Shown here: positions 1 through 8,238 of the stretch, piece by piece
How positions within the stretch are numbered: the stretch's first letter is position 1
Layout: the number at the start of each line of letters is the position of its first letter
Assembly: GCF_026625825.1 (NCBI RefSeq)
Contig: NZ_CP113065.1
Location: forward strand, 3,587,501-3,651,500
From: Pseudoxanthomonas sp. SL93
Lineage (GTDB): Bacteria; Pseudomonadota; Gammaproteobacteria; Xanthomonadales; Xanthomonadaceae
Direction: 5' to 3'
DNA: 64,000 bases
Made by a program: the position numbers and the translations under genes
Notes under the pieces: model-generated
The model's input: the letters and a program-made list of their open reading frames with translations, nothing else
The model's database searches: none
Told to the model about the DNA's origin: nothing

Positions 1-1
1 G

Positions 2-163
2 CTGAACGCCGGCGCGGCCCTGTATGTGGCCGGCGTGGCGGAGAGCATCGAGGACGGCATCGCCCTTTCGCGCGACGCCATCGCCAGCGGCAAGGCACTG
101 GAGCGCCTGCAGCAGTTCGTCGCCACCACGCAGGCCCTGGGCCTGCCACGCAAGGAGGCATGA
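2..163 (+). CDS. trpD: Anthranilate phosphoribosyltransferase, C-terminal fragment
   Basis: Only the last 53 residues are in the window; the 5' part lies upstream. The frame opens with [11 protein letters not shown] and ends in LGLPRKEA, which matches the C-terminal helical region of TrpD, the enzyme joining anthranilate and PRPP to phosphoribosylanthranilate in tryptophan synthesis. The next gene starts one base after the stop codon and trpC follows it, so this is the distal part of a trp operon. The assignment rests on the short C-terminal motif plus the trpC context. Confidence 0.88.
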   Translation: MNAGAALYVAGVAESIEDGIALSRDAIASGKALERLQQFVATTQALGLPRKEA

Positions 164-164
164 C

Positions 165-515
165 ATGGCCGGCGGAGGATTCGCGGCGCTGCCCAAGCCG
201 CCCTATTACGCAGTGATCTTCTCCTCGCAGCGTAATGCCGACGACGACGCCGGCTATGGTGCGATGGCGGAGCGGATGGTGGAACTGGCGGCACAGCAGC
301 CGGGTTTCCTGGGCGTGGAGTCCACGCGCGGCGCCGACGGCTTCGGCATCACCGTGGCGTACTGGGACAGCGAGGCCTCCATCCGCGCCTGGCGGCAGCA
401 TGCCGAACATACCGCCGCCCGCGAGCAGGGGCGGCGTGACTGGTACGACCATTTCGAGCTCCGGGTGGCGAAGGTCGAGCGGGCATACGGCTGGGACCGC
501 GCCGACACCCTGTAG
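165..515 (+). CDS. Antibiotic biosynthesis monooxygenase (ABM) domain protein
   Basis: Predicted 116-residue protein starting at the ATG one base after the trpD stop. The residues [31 protein letters not shown] and [21 protein letters not shown] follow the ferredoxin-like ABM/YqjZ pattern (strand, helix, GFLGVES strand, then a Trp-bearing helix). Family members are small dimeric cofactor-independent oxygenases or are of unknown role. Here it is embedded between trpD and trpC and is probably co-transcribed with them, so a link to indole or aromatic metabolism is possible but unproven. The substrate cannot be told from sequence. Confidence 0.8.
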   Translation: MAGGGFAALPKPPYYAVIFSSQRNADDDAGYGAMAERMVELAAQQPGFLGVESTRGADGFGITVAYWDSEASIRAWRQHAEHTAAREQGRRDWYDHFELRVAKVERAYGWDRADTL

Positions 516-631
516 GGGCTTTTACCTGCCGGAGCGCGGAGCACGCGACCGTGGCAGGGCGCGTCCTTGTCCCCGGCGGATGCGACAATACGACGCCCGC
601 CCACCCGTGCGGGACACGACACAAGGTTTCG

Positions 632-1426
632 ATGAGCGACATCCTCACCACCATCCTCGCCCGCAAGGCGGAAGAAGTTGCCGCACGCAGCGCCCGGGTT
701 TCGCTGGCGGACCTGCGCGCGCTGGTCGACGACGCACCACCGACGCGGGGGTTCGCCGATGCGCTGAATGCGATGGTCGCGCAGGGTGATCCGGCGGTGA
801 TCGCCGAAGTGAAGAAGGCCAGCCCGTCCAAGGGCGTGATCCGCCAGGATTTCCGTCCGGCCGATATCGCGGTGAGCTACGAGTTCGGCGGCGCAGCCTG
901 CCTGTCGGTGCTCACCGACGTGGATTTCTTCCAGGGCGCCGACGATTACCTGAAGCAGGCACGCGAGGCATGCACGTTGCCGGTGCTGCGCAAGGACTTC
1001 ACCGTCGACCCGTACCAGGTGTACGAGGCGCGCGTGCTGGGCGCGGATTGCATTCTGTTGATCGTCGCCGCGCTGGACGATGCACGGCTGGTGGACCTGT
1101 CCGGGCTGGCCATGCAGCTGGGCATGGACGTGCTGGTGGAAGTGCACGATATCGACGAACTGGAGCGGGCCCTGCAGGTACCCGTGCCGCTGGTGGGCAT
1201 CAACAACCGCAACCTGCGCACGTTCGACGTCTCGCTGGAGACCACGCTGGCAATGAAGGATGCCGTGCCGAAGGACCGCCTGCTGGTGACCGAGAGCGGC
1301 ATCCTGGTGCCGCAGGACGTGGCCACGATGCGTGCCGCCGGCGTCAACGCCTTCCTGGTGGGCGAGACGTTCATGCGGGCCGAGGAGCCGGGCGAGGCCC
1401 TGCGTCAGCTATTCTTTGCCGCATGA
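632..1426 (+). CDS. trpC: Indole-3-glycerol-phosphate synthase
   Basis: Predicted 264-residue TIM-barrel enzyme that cyclises carboxyphenylamino-deoxyribulose phosphate to indole-3-glycerol phosphate, a cytosolic step of tryptophan synthesis. Visible family motifs are [13 protein letters not shown] near residues 55-67, [36 protein letters not shown] and VTESGI, in the correct barrel order. The start ATGAGCGACATCC is chosen because [16 protein letters not shown] is the usual N-terminus; the frame stays open further upstream. The stop overlaps the start of the next gene (ATGA), which suggests translational coupling. Confidence 0.97.
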   Translation: MSDILTTILARKAEEVAARSARVSLADLRALVDDAPPTRGFADALNAMVAQGDPAVIAEVKKASPSKGVIRQDFRPADIAVSYEFGGAACLSVLTDVDFFQGADDYLKQAREACTLPVLRKDFTVDPYQVYEARVLGADCILLIVAALDDARLVDLSGLAMQLGMDVLVEVHDIDELERALQVPVPLVGINNRNLRTFDVSLETTLAMKDAVPKDRLLVTESGILVPQDVATMRAAGVNAFLVGETFMRAEEPGEALRQLFFAA

Positions 1427-2145
1427 GCACGCCTGCCTACCCGATCCCACGCGCGGAAGCGCCGCTGGTGGTGTTCGACTTCGACCACACGCTGTACGAC
1501 GGCGATTCCGGCGGCCACCTGGTCAAATGGCTGATCAAGCGCAACCCGCTGCGCATGCTGGTGGCGCTGGCCGCGACGGTGGTGCTGGGGCCGATGGTGG
1601 CCTTTCTGCCCACGCGGCGCCGCGGCATCTCCGGCTACATCTGGATCGGCACGTTCGGCCTGCATGGCAGAAGGAGTTTCGATGCGCTGATCGACCAGTA
1701 CGTGGCCACGCATCGCGAGGAAGTGCAGGGACGCCTGCTGCCGCAGGCGCTGGACGTCTTCCGCGACCACCGGGCCACCGGTGACCGGGTGGTCGTGGCT
1801 ACCGGTGCACCGCCGGAACTGGCGCGCGCGATCCTGAGCTTCGTGGCGCACGAGGACGTGCCGGTGATCGGCACCGCCGTGGGCCCGCGCCTGGGCGCCG
1901 TGGTCGCCACGCGTCACTGCCACAGTGAAGAGAAGATGCGCATGCTGCGCGAACGCGGTTACGGTGATATCGCGGTGGCGTACTCGGACAGCAGTGCCGA
2001 CCTGCCGCTGCTGAAAGCGGCGCATGCTCCCGTGGTGGTGAATCCCAAGCCGTCGCGCGTGGCGATGTTCCGCCGCGTGCTGCCGCCAGGCACGCCCATC
2101 CTCAACTGGGGCTGCAAGGAGCGGGGCGGCACACCCGTCGCGTAG
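1423..2145 (+). CDS. HAD-superfamily hydrolase, SerB/IB-like phosphatase
   Basis: Predicted 240-residue cytosolic phosphatase. HAD motif I is [13 protein letters not shown] (nucleophile Asp and the +2 Asp), motif II is [10 protein letters not shown], motif III is the Lys of SEEKMRML, and motif IV is [12 protein letters not shown]. The layout is that of subclass IB, which includes SerB-like and phosphatidylglycerophosphatase-like enzymes. A hydrophobic helix near residues 43-60 in the cap resembles that of membrane-associated IB enzymes. It overlaps trpC by four bases and so belongs to the trp operon. The substrate is unknown. Confidence 0.85.
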   Translation: MSTPAYPIPRAEAPLVVFDFDHTLYDGDSGGHLVKWLIKRNPLRMLVALAATVVLGPMVAFLPTRRRGISGYIWIGTFGLHGRRSFDALIDQYVATHREEVQGRLLPQALDVFRDHRATGDRVVVATGAPPELARAILSFVAHEDVPVIGTAVGPRLGAVVATRHCHSEEKMRMLRERGYGDIAVAYSDSSADLPLLKAAHAPVVVNPKPSRVAMFRRVLPPGTPILNWGCKERGGTPVA

Positions 2146-2172
2146 CCGGGCGAGCAGGAGCCCGCCCTGGAG

Positions 2173-2547
2173 TCACAGCCTTTCCGGCGCGTTCCAGTCC
2201 CGGATCAGGTCGGCGAATTCGATCTCGGCGAAGTCCTGGTACTCACCGGCGTCGTAGAAACGCCCGTAGCAGTTCTTGCAGCTCTCGAACCAGATGTGCG
2301 GCTGCTGCGGGTCGACCATGCGGATCAGGTCCCAGTTGCCGATGCACACCGGGCATTTGATGCGGTCCACCTTGTTGCATTCCTCGCCGTGGGCCGGATC
2401 ACCGGTATCGATCTCCTCGGCCCGGTGCTTCAGCGTCTCGTGCGCCATCATCTCGAACCAGAGGCCTTTGCATCGCGTGCAGCGGTGAGCGCTCGCTTCG
2501 GGTTCCACGATCAGTTCCATCGTGCCATGGCATTTCGGGCATTGCAT
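2173..2547 (-). CDS. TFIIB-type zinc-ribbon domain protein
   Basis: Predicted 124-residue protein with two zinc ribbons. The first is CPKCHGTMELI...HRCTRCKGLWF (residues 3-30). The second is CPVCIGNWDLI...FESCKNCYGRFYDAGE. The CxxC-GxxL and CxxCxGxWF/D pattern is that of the zf-TFIIB domain family, small bacterial proteins of undefined function. It is transcribed alone, opposite to the trp genes. There is no signal peptide or membrane segment, so it should be cytosolic. Confidence 0.85.
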   Translation of the reverse strand: MQCPKCHGTMELIVEPEASAHRCTRCKGLWFEMMAHETLKHRAEEIDTGDPAHGEECNKVDRIKCPVCIGNWDLIRMVDPQQPHIWFESCKNCYGRFYDAGEYQDFAEIEFADLIRDWNAPERL

Positions 2548-2613
2548 GGGGGTTTCTCGGCTGGGATGGCGTAAGAATTCTACCCCTTAACCCGACCCTG
2601 TCGGGACATCCCC

Positions 2614-3399
2614 ATGTCAGATCCGCAGCGGGTCGACCACAACTTTCGGCAGCAACCGACGGGTGAAGTAGCTGTCCTCATAGTAGCGGACCTTCCGGCA
2701 GAGGGCACGCTGACCAAGTATTTCCACCTCGACGAATTCAGCGTGCGCAACGGGCAGCGCGTTGAAGCCGGGCAGCAGGTCGGCACCATGGGACGCACCG
2801 GCAATACCCCGGCCCAAGGCGATACGCACCTGCATTTCGAGATGTGGCGCGATGGTCGGCAGGTCGATCCGCTGCCGCATCTGCATGGCGCCGAACGCGA
2901 TGCCGCCGTTCCCGCACGGACGGGGTCGCCGGAGGTGCTGCGCGATGGCTCATCGGGTGCCTCAGTGCGCGAGTTGCAGCAGCAACTCAACAAGCTGGGC
3001 TATCGCGGCGCCGATGGTCATCCGCTGGAAACCATGTCAGGCAAGTTCGGTCCGCAGACCGAGCACGCCTTGCGGGCATTCCAGGCGGATCGTGGGCTCA
3101 AGGTGGATGGCGAGTACGGTGACCGCTCCCGCGAGGCGTTGAGGGTGGCCACGCGCGATGCGACGCGCGAGACGACTTCCGCGGAGACCACACCCCATAA
3201 TGCACGGGGCGAGGATGCGCAGCGCTCGTTCGTTGACCGCATGTTTGCCGCGATGCACGGGGGCGACGATCGGGCCATGCGACAGGCACTGGATGACTAC
3301 CTCAAGACGCCTGCCGGCCAGGGATGGCAGCAGAAGGAGCAGCCCGTCGCCGACCACCAGGTCGCGCAGCCGCGTGACCAGTCGGGTGTTTCGCGCTGA
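2614..3399 (+). pseudogene. 5'-truncated M23 (LytM) peptidase with peptidoglycan-binding domain
   Basis: The open frame encodes 261 residues. Residues about 35-90 match the C-terminal half of an M23 metallopeptidase: LTKYFHLDEF, NGQRVEAGQQVGTMGRTGN and the zinc/catalytic motif HLHFEMWRDGRQVDP. Residues about 108-185 are a peptidoglycan-binding domain 1 (LRDGSSGASVRELQQQLNKLGY, FGPQTEHALRAFQADRGL). The first zinc motif (HxxxD), the rest of the N-terminal fold and any signal peptide are missing. The zinc-ribbon gene occupies the DNA just upstream, and no ribosome site is evident before the ATG. It is most likely a decayed remnant, possibly of a secreted cell-wall hydrolase or bacterial-killing effector. 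The C-terminal 75 residues are charged, Gln-rich and unassigned. Confidence 0.65.
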
Positions 3400-3410
3400 C
3401 GGCGCGATCA

Positions 3411-3442
3411 AGCGCATGGGCCGGGATACCGGCCCATGCGCT
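3411..3442. terminator. 14-bp perfect inverted repeat between convergent genes
   Basis: AGCGCATGGGCCGG, a GATA loop, then the exact complement CCGGCCCATGCGCT. It lies between two convergent transcription units (the M23 remnant and the TauE/SafE gene), so a bidirectional transcription-stop or mRNA-end role is likely. There is no U-tract on either strand, so it is not a classical intrinsic terminator. Confidence 0.6.
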
Positions 3443-3477
3443 ACGAAGCGGTAGCGAGGCTGCTCGGGCGCGCTTGC

Positions 3478-4227
3478 TCAGGTCAGCCAGGCGCGTCCGA
3501 TCTGGTACAGGCTGATGCACAGCACCAGTACGCCGACCACCTTCAGCACGATGCGCTCGGACACGTGCCGTACGAACCAGGCGGCCAGAGGCGCGGCGAT
3601 GGCGCCGCCGATCAGCAGGCCCAGCACGATTTCCAGGTGTTGCAGGCCGATGGTCTTCAGGAATGTCAGTGACACCACCAGCGTGATGACGAACTCCGAG
3701 GCGCTGACAGTGCCGATGGTGGTGCGCGCCTGGCCACCGCGCGCCAGCAGCGTGGAGGTGGCCAGCGGACCCCACCCACCGCCGCCGGTGGCATCCAGCA
3801 GGCCGGCGACGAAGCCCAGCATCGGCACGCGCTTCACCTCCTTGCGCGGCATCCAGCGCCCGAACGACCGGACCAGGATCAGGATCGCCAGCGCCAGCAG
3901 GTAGAGATAGACGAACGGACGGATCGCGTCGCCGGGCAGCCGCGTGAGGACATAGGCGCCAATGGCCCCGCCGATGGAGCCTGAAAGCGTCAGGCGCCAG
4001 AACAGGCGTTTGTCGATATTGCGGAAATAGGCGTGCGAGGCACCCGACACGCCGGTGGTGACGACTTCGGCCGCGTGCACGCTGGCGCTGACCGCAGCCG
4101 GCGGCAGGCCCATGCTCAGCAGGATTGATGAACAGACCAGACCGAACGCCATGCCGAGTGCGCCATCCACCAACTGGGCACCCAGGCCGATCAGGATGAA
4201 CCAGTAGAACTCGTTGCCAAACTCCAT
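3478..4227 (-). CDS. Sulfite exporter TauE/SafE family membrane protein
   Basis: Predicted 249-residue inner-membrane protein with about eight hydrophobic segments. Two internal copies of the TauE/SafE repeat are visible: FILIGLGAQLVDGALGMAFG near the N-terminus and LGFVAGLLDATGGGGWGP in the middle, each with the small-residue-rich G(L)xG(x)xG pattern. Family members export sulfite, sulfoacetate or other organic anions. The start MEFGNEFYW was chosen because the preceding in-frame stretch is Arg/Pro-rich and lacks any membrane character. The substrate is not predictable from context. Confidence 0.88.
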   Translation of the reverse strand: MEFGNEFYWFILIGLGAQLVDGALGMAFGLVCSSILLSMGLPPAAVSASVHAAEVVTTGVSGASHAYFRNIDKRLFWRLTLSGSIGGAIGAYVLTRLPGDAIRPFVYLYLLALAILILVRSFGRWMPRKEVKRVPMLGFVAGLLDATGGGGWGPLATSTLLARGGQARTTIGTVSASEFVITLVVSLTFLKTIGLQHLEIVLGLLIGGAIAAPLAAWFVRHVSERIVLKVVGVLVLCISLYQIGRAWLT

Positions 4228-4291
4228 CCCGATGGTTCCGCCCGGTGTGGGATGCCGTGGGTCATCGCGTGAGGATACAGGCTGCCAGGGT

Positions 4292-4783
4292 TCAGGCCTC
4301 GCCGAGCGCCTTGCTGAAGCGCAGCGAGGTCTCGGCGAACCCGCACGCCCGGTAGAACGCATGTGCCTCGCTGCGATGCAGGGCCGTGGTCAGTTCCAGG
4401 CGCGCGCAACCGGCATGACGCGCACGCGCGGTGGCGTGGTGCAGCAGTTGCCGGCCGATGCCACGACGTTGCGCATCCGGCGCCACCACTAAGGTAGTGA
4501 TCCGGCAGATGGGGGCGCCCAGAGGCAGGTAGTAGAGAAAGTGCAGGCCCAGCAGGCCGCAGGCGCGTCCTTCCTGGCGTGCCAGCACCAGTACCTGGGA
4601 GGCATCGGCGGACAACGCATGGACGCGGTCGCCGGCGTCGCCGGGCGTGCAGGGATACCCCAGGTGGGTCAACAGCCACGCGACGTCATCGGCGTCGCCG
4701 GGCTGGGCATTGCGAAGGTCGAGCAGGTCAGCGGCGGGAATGCCGGCGGCGGCGGGCCTCAAGGGACCAGCCGCACGCCCCAT
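4292..4783 (-). CDS. GNAT-family N-acetyltransferase
   Basis: Predicted 163-residue acetyl-CoA-dependent transferase. The CoA-binding core is LVVAPDAQRRGIGRQLLHHA (motif A, RRGIG), followed by LELTT and EAHAFYRACGF (motif B). It starts four bases after the clp stop codon on the same strand and is probably co-transcribed with clp. The acceptor substrate is unknown; small-molecule amine and protein N-terminus substrates are both possible. Confidence 0.85.
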   Translation of the reverse strand: MGRAAGPLRPAAAGIPAADLLDLRNAQPGDADDVAWLLTHLGYPCTPGDAGDRVHALSADASQVLVLARQEGRACGLLGLHFLYYLPLGAPICRITTLVVAPDAQRRGIGRQLLHHATARARHAGCARLELTTALHRSEAHAFYRACGFAETSLRFSKALGEA

Positions 4784-4787
4784 CCGC

Positions 4788-5474
4788 TCAGCGGGTGCCG
4801 TACAGCACGACCGTCTTGCCGCGGGCGTGCAGCGAGCCGTCAGCCTGCAGCTTCTTCAGCACGCGGCCGGCCATCTCGCGGGAGCAGCCCACCAGGCGGG
4901 CCAGTTCCTGCCGCGACACGCGCAGCTGCGTGCCCTGCGGGTGGCTCATGGCCTCCGGCTCGCGGGCCAGATCGTGCAGGGTGCGGACGATGCGGTCGGT
5001 GACGTCCAGGAATGCCAGGCGGCTGGCCTTCCTGCTGGTATCCAGCAGGCGGCGGGACAACTGCGCGCCGATCGCGTACAGCAGCTTGGGGGCGTCGGCG
5101 GACAGCGAGCCCAGGAACAGCTGGTGGAGGCGTTCGTAGCTGACTTCTGCAAGCTCGCACTGGGTGCGGGTGCGCAGGATCACTTCACGGCGGTCGGACT
5201 CGATGAACAGGCCCATCTCGCCGACGAACTCGCCATTGCCGAAGTAGCCGAGCACCAGCTCACGCTCATCGTCTTCCTCGGTGATGATGCTGACCGAGCC
5301 ACTGACCACGTAATAAAGGGTGCCGGCGGGGTCCCCTGGGCGGAATACGTCCGCACGGGCGGGGTAACGCCTCCGGTGGCTATGTGCCAGGAAGCGGTCG
5401 ATCGCGGCGGAATCCGGCGTCAGGGGACTGGCGGCGGGACGAGCGGGGGCTGATAGGGGGATGCCTGGGCTCAT
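4788..5474 (-). CDS. clp: Clp, CRP/FNR-family global transcription regulator
   Basis: Predicted 228 residues, close to the usual Clp length. Residues about 20-140 form the cyclic-nucleotide-binding beta-roll (FLAHSHRRRYPARADVFRPG, GYFGNGEFVGEMGLF). A dimer helix follows, then a C-terminal helix-turn-helix (RVSRQELARLVGCSREMAGR). The ending HARGKTVVLYGTR is the Xanthomonas Clp signature. In Xanthomonas, Clp is known to bind DNA unless inhibited by cyclic di-GMP and to control exopolysaccharide, extracellular enzymes and pili. The start MSPGIPLS is chosen by comparison with the family; longer in-frame starts have no family match. It is divergent from speD across 184 bp. Confidence 0.95.
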   Translation of the reverse strand: MSPGIPLSAPARPAASPLTPDSAAIDRFLAHSHRRRYPARADVFRPGDPAGTLYYVVSGSVSIITEEDDERELVLGYFGNGEFVGEMGLFIESDRREVILRTRTQCELAEVSYERLHQLFLGSLSADAPKLLYAIGAQLSRRLLDTSRKASRLAFLDVTDRIVRTLHDLAREPEAMSHPQGTQLRVSRQELARLVGCSREMAGRVLKKLQADGSLHARGKTVVLYGTR

Positions 5475-5591
5475 GATCGTGGTGGCGTCGAATTCGGGAA
5501 GCTTAGTCCGAATACGTAGCCGACGGCAAACGCAGGCCATGCAAGGGGTGGGCCAGTCCGGCGCCGGCCGGCCGACGACCGGTGCCGGACA

Positions 5592-5620
5592 TTCCGCTGT
5601 CACCCCGTATGCCGCATAAT
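5592..5620 (+). promoter_or_regulatory. Candidate speD promoter
   Basis: TTCCGC at 5592-5597 and CATAAT at 5615-5620 are separated by 17 bp, 38 bp upstream of the speD GTG. The -10 matches consensus at five of six positions, while the -35 is weak. It lies in the clp-speD divergent spacer, so an activator could assist. Confidence 0.4.
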
Positions 5621-5658
5621 TCCGGCCCCCATCCGCTTCCCCCAGAGGGACCCCCGCC

Positions 5659-6453
5659 GTGGTTAAACCACTGCCGCGCCTCAGGCTGCAAGGCTTCAAC
5701 AACCTTACCAAGGCGCTGAGCTTCAATATCTATGACGTGTGCTACGCCGTCTCCGAGGACGAGCGCCAGCGCTACATCGAATACATCGACGAGGAGTACA
5801 ACGCCGATCGCCTGACCCAGATCCTGACGGATGTGGCGGAGATCATCGGCGCCAACATCCTGAACGTCGCGCGCCAGGATTACGATCCCCAGGGCGCCTC
5901 GGTGACCATCCTCATTTCCGAGGAGCCGGTGATCGACAAGAAGCAGGCGGGCAAGGAAATCATTTCCGACGCCGTGGTGGCCCACATGGACAAGAGCCAC
6001 ATCACCGTCCATACCTACCCGGAAACCCACCCGCAGCACGGCATCGCGACGTTCCGCGCGGACATCGACGTGGCCACCTGCGGCGTCATTTCGCCGCTGA
6101 AGGCGCTCAACTACCTGATCGAAAGCCTGGAATCCGACATCGTCATCATGGATTACCGGGTACGCGGCTTCACCCGCGACGTGAAGGGCAAGAAGCACTA
6201 CATCGACCACAAGATCAACTCGATCCAGAACTTCCTGGCCAACAACATCAAGTCGCGCTACGAGATGTTCGACGTCAACGTCTACCAGGAGAACATCTTC
6301 CACACGAAGATGCACCTGAAGGACTTCGACCTGGACCAGTACCTGTTCGAAGAGAAAGCCAAGAACCTGTCGTTCAAGGAGCGCATGAAGATCGAAGCGC
6401 TGCTCAAGCGCGAGATCGAAGAATTGTTCCACGGCCGCAACCTGTCCGAGTGA
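5659..6453 (+). CDS. speD: S-adenosylmethionine decarboxylase proenzyme
   Basis: Predicted 264-residue proenzyme that self-cleaves to a pyruvoyl enzyme and produces decarboxylated SAM, the aminopropyl donor for spermidine. The cleavage site is visible as K112-S113 in [13 protein letters not shown], where Ser113 becomes the pyruvoyl group; this is the long E. coli-type SpeD. The start is GTG at 5659 ([15 protein letters not shown]) with an AGAGGGA ribosome site upstream. Cytosolic. Divergent from clp, as in xanthomonads. Confidence 0.96.
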   Translation: MVKPLPRLRLQGFNNLTKALSFNIYDVCYAVSEDERQRYIEYIDEEYNADRLTQILTDVAEIIGANILNVARQDYDPQGASVTILISEEPVIDKKQAGKEIISDAVVAHMDKSHITVHTYPETHPQHGIATFRADIDVATCGVISPLKALNYLIESLESDIVIMDYRVRGFTRDVKGKKHYIDHKINSIQNFLANNIKSRYEMFDVNVYQENIFHTKMHLKDFDLDQYLFEEKAKNLSFKERMKIEALLKREIEELFHGRNLSE

Positions 6454-6523
6454 CGGGTGGCCTGCCGCCGTGCCGGGTCACATTCGGTTCGGGTGCGCGG
6501 GATTAGGCTGGCACCACAATCCT

Positions 6524-6576
6524 GGCGGGACGACCCGCCCGCGGCGCGAGCCGCGTATCAGGACCGACGGCGGTCC
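6524..6576 (+). ncRNA. Guanidine-II (mini-ykkC) riboswitch
   Basis: Two perfect six-bp hairpins carry the diagnostic ACGR tetraloops. P1 is GGCGGG-ACGA-CCCGCC (6524-6539) and P2 is GGACCG-ACGG-CGGTCC (6561-6576), joined by a 21-nt linker. This is the architecture of the guanidine-II riboswitch, in which two ACGR loops dock and each binds guanidinium. The gene immediately downstream is an SMR transporter of the SugE/Gdx type, the classic target of this class. Confidence 0.92.
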
Positions 6577-6636
6577 GGAACGAACGTTCCGGGCCGTTTC
6601 GCGTTTTGGCCCGGGCAAACCCTGTGGAGGTGGCGT

Positions 6637-6957
6637 ATGGCGTGGGTATATCTGGTGTTGGCAGGCGTGCTGGAAGTGGTCTGGGCGGTCGGCCTGAAGT
6701 TTTCCGAGGGCTTCACCCGCCCGCTTCCCAGCGTGATCACGGCAGTCGCCACGGTGGCCAGCTTCTGGTTGCTGGCGGTGTCGCTGAAGCACATTCCGCT
6801 GGGCACGGGCTACGCCGTATGGGTGGGCATCGGCGCCGTGGGCACCACGTTCGTCGGCATGTGGCTGTTCAAGGAGCCCGCCACCGTAGCGCGGCTGGTC
6901 TGCGTGGGGTTGATCGTGGCCGGCATCATCGGCCTGAAGCTGACGTCGACCTCATAG
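6637..6957 (+). CDS. sugE: SMR-family guanidinium exporter (SugE/Gdx-type)
   Basis: Predicted 106-residue inner-membrane protein with four transmembrane helices. The essential membrane Glu is in AGVLEVVWAVGLK, and WVGIGAVGTTFVGMWLF and GLIVAGIIGLKL are typical of the family. SugE/Gdx members are dual-topology antiporters that exchange guanidinium for protons. The start ATGGCGTGG follows a GGAGG ribosome site at 6626-6630. The riboswitch 60 bases upstream supports guanidinium rather than quaternary ammonium as the physiological substrate. Confidence 0.92.
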   Translation: MAWVYLVLAGVLEVVWAVGLKFSEGFTRPLPSVITAVATVASFWLLAVSLKHIPLGTGYAVWVGIGAVGTTFVGMWLFKEPATVARLVCVGLIVAGIIGLKLTSTS

Positions 6958-6990
6958 GGCCGGAGGCGCCGCCCGGCAATGGTCGGCGCT

Positions 6991-7638
6991 CTACAGGCGG
7001 TAAGCGACCGCCTTCATCAGCTGGGAAGCGCCCTTCATGAGGGACGGGATGGGGGCCGGCAGTTCCCGTGCGCCCGCCTCGCGTGCATGTTCGGCGTGCC
7101 GGGCCTCGTCGGCCTTCATGACGGTGAGGATCTCGCGGCTGCGCAGATCGGCGGGGGGCAGGGTCTCCAGGTGCTCATCCAGATGGGCTTCCACCTGGCG
7201 CTCGGTTTCCACCACGAAGCCCAGACTCCAGTCATCCCCGCGCAAGGCCGCCAGGGCGCCCAGGGCATAACCGCCGGCGTACCACAGCGGGTTGAACAGG
7301 CTGGGGCGGCTGTCCAGTTCGCGCAGGCGGTCGGCGCACCAGGCCAGGTGGTCGGTCTCCTCCTGGGCGGCGTCCAGCAGGTGGGCGCGGGTGGTGGCGT
7401 CCCGCGCGACCGCGGCCTGGCCGAAGTAGAGGCCCTGCGCGCACACCTCGCCCACGTGGTTGATCCGCATCAGGCCCGCGGCGTGGCGCATTTCGCCGGC
7501 ATCCAGTTGGACTTCCGGGGTATCGCCGGCCGGATTTGCCCGGTGTGCCGGGGGATTGCCGAAAACCGTGTCCAGCCCGCGCTGGGCTTCCACCAGCCAG
7601 TGGTCCAGCGGAGAGAATGTCCGAGTCCGTGTGCTCAT
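6991..7638 (-). CDS. coq7: 2-polyprenyl-3-methyl-6-methoxy-1,4-benzoquinone monooxygenase
   Basis: Predicted 215-residue di-iron hydroxylase of ubiquinone biosynthesis. The ligand motifs are [28 protein letters not shown] (ExxH), [13 protein letters not shown] and DEARHAEHA (ExxH), in the Coq7 order. The C-terminus LMKAVAYRL matches xanthomonad Coq7. An alternative ATG three codons upstream (7647) is equally possible. Peripheral membrane enzyme, divergent from rplM. Confidence 0.95.
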   Translation of the reverse strand: MSTRTRTFSPLDHWLVEAQRGLDTVFGNPPAHRANPAGDTPEVQLDAGEMRHAAGLMRINHVGEVCAQGLYFGQAAVARDATTRAHLLDAAQEETDHLAWCADRLRELDSRPSLFNPLWYAGGYALGALAALRGDDWSLGFVVETERQVEAHLDEHLETLPPADLRSREILTVMKADEARHAEHAREAGARELPAPIPSLMKGASQLMKAVAYRL

Positions 7639-7690
7639 GCCCGCCATTGTGCCGCCTCGCGTCCCCGGCGTCAGGTGGGGACGGCCGGGC

Positions 7691-7719
7691 TTGCAAGTGC
7701 GGGACCGGATCCGTAGAAT
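7691..7719 (+). promoter_or_regulatory. Promoter of rplM-rpsI
   Basis: TTGCAA at 7691-7696 and TAGAAT at 7714-7719 are separated by exactly 17 bp, a strong sigma-70 match at the expected strength for a ribosomal-protein operon. Transcription would begin near 7726, giving an 82-nt leader before the rplM ATG. Confidence 0.8.
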
Positions 7720-7807
7720 GCCGCCCCTCACGTTGCACCCTTCACATCGCGTGGCAAAGTTCCGCCGGTTCAACCGCGGAATCCGCCCGACCAACACAGA
7801 GTTTGTC

Positions 7808-8236
7808 ATGACCACCTTTACCGCCAAGTCCGAGACCGTCCAGCGCGACTGGTTCCTCGTTGACGCCACCGGCAAGACGCTCGGCCGTCTGTCCACCGAA
7901 CTGGCCCGCCGCCTGCGTGGCAAGCACAAGCCCGTCTACACCCCTCACGTTGATACCGGCGACTACCTGGTCGTCATCAACGCCGAGAAGATCGCCGTGA
8001 CCGGCAACAAGCTGGCGGACAAGAAGTATCACCGCTTCACCGGCTACATCGGCAACCTGAAGACCGAGACCCTGGCGCAGGCCCTGGAACGTCATCCGGA
8101 ACGCGTCATCGAGACCGCCGTCAAGGGCATGCTGCCGAAGGGCCCGCTGGGCCGCGACATGTACCGCAAGCTGAAGGTCTACGCTGGCCCCAACCATCCG
8201 CACGCCGCTCAGCAGCCGCAGGTCCTGGACATCTAA
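7808..8236 (+). CDS. rplM: 50S ribosomal protein L13
   Basis: Predicted 142 residues, the normal length. Family motifs include [55 protein letters not shown] and PHAAQQPQ. It binds 23S rRNA early in 50S assembly. The start [11 protein letters not shown] fits the family. It is followed after two bases by rpsI, the conserved L13-S9 operon. Confidence 0.98.
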   Translation: MTTFTAKSETVQRDWFLVDATGKTLGRLSTELARRLRGKHKPVYTPHVDTGDYLVVINAEKIAVTGNKLADKKYHRFTGYIGNLKTETLAQALERHPERVIETAVKGMLPKGPLGRDMYRKLKVYAGPNHPHAAQQPQVLDI

Positions 8237-8238
8237 TC

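Noticed and set aside
6589..6614. CCGGGCC...GGCCCGG as an intrinsic terminator for sugE control
   Set aside because: The stem is strong but is followed by GCAAACCCTG, not a U-tract, so transcription termination is unlikely. I treat it as part of a translational platform at most.
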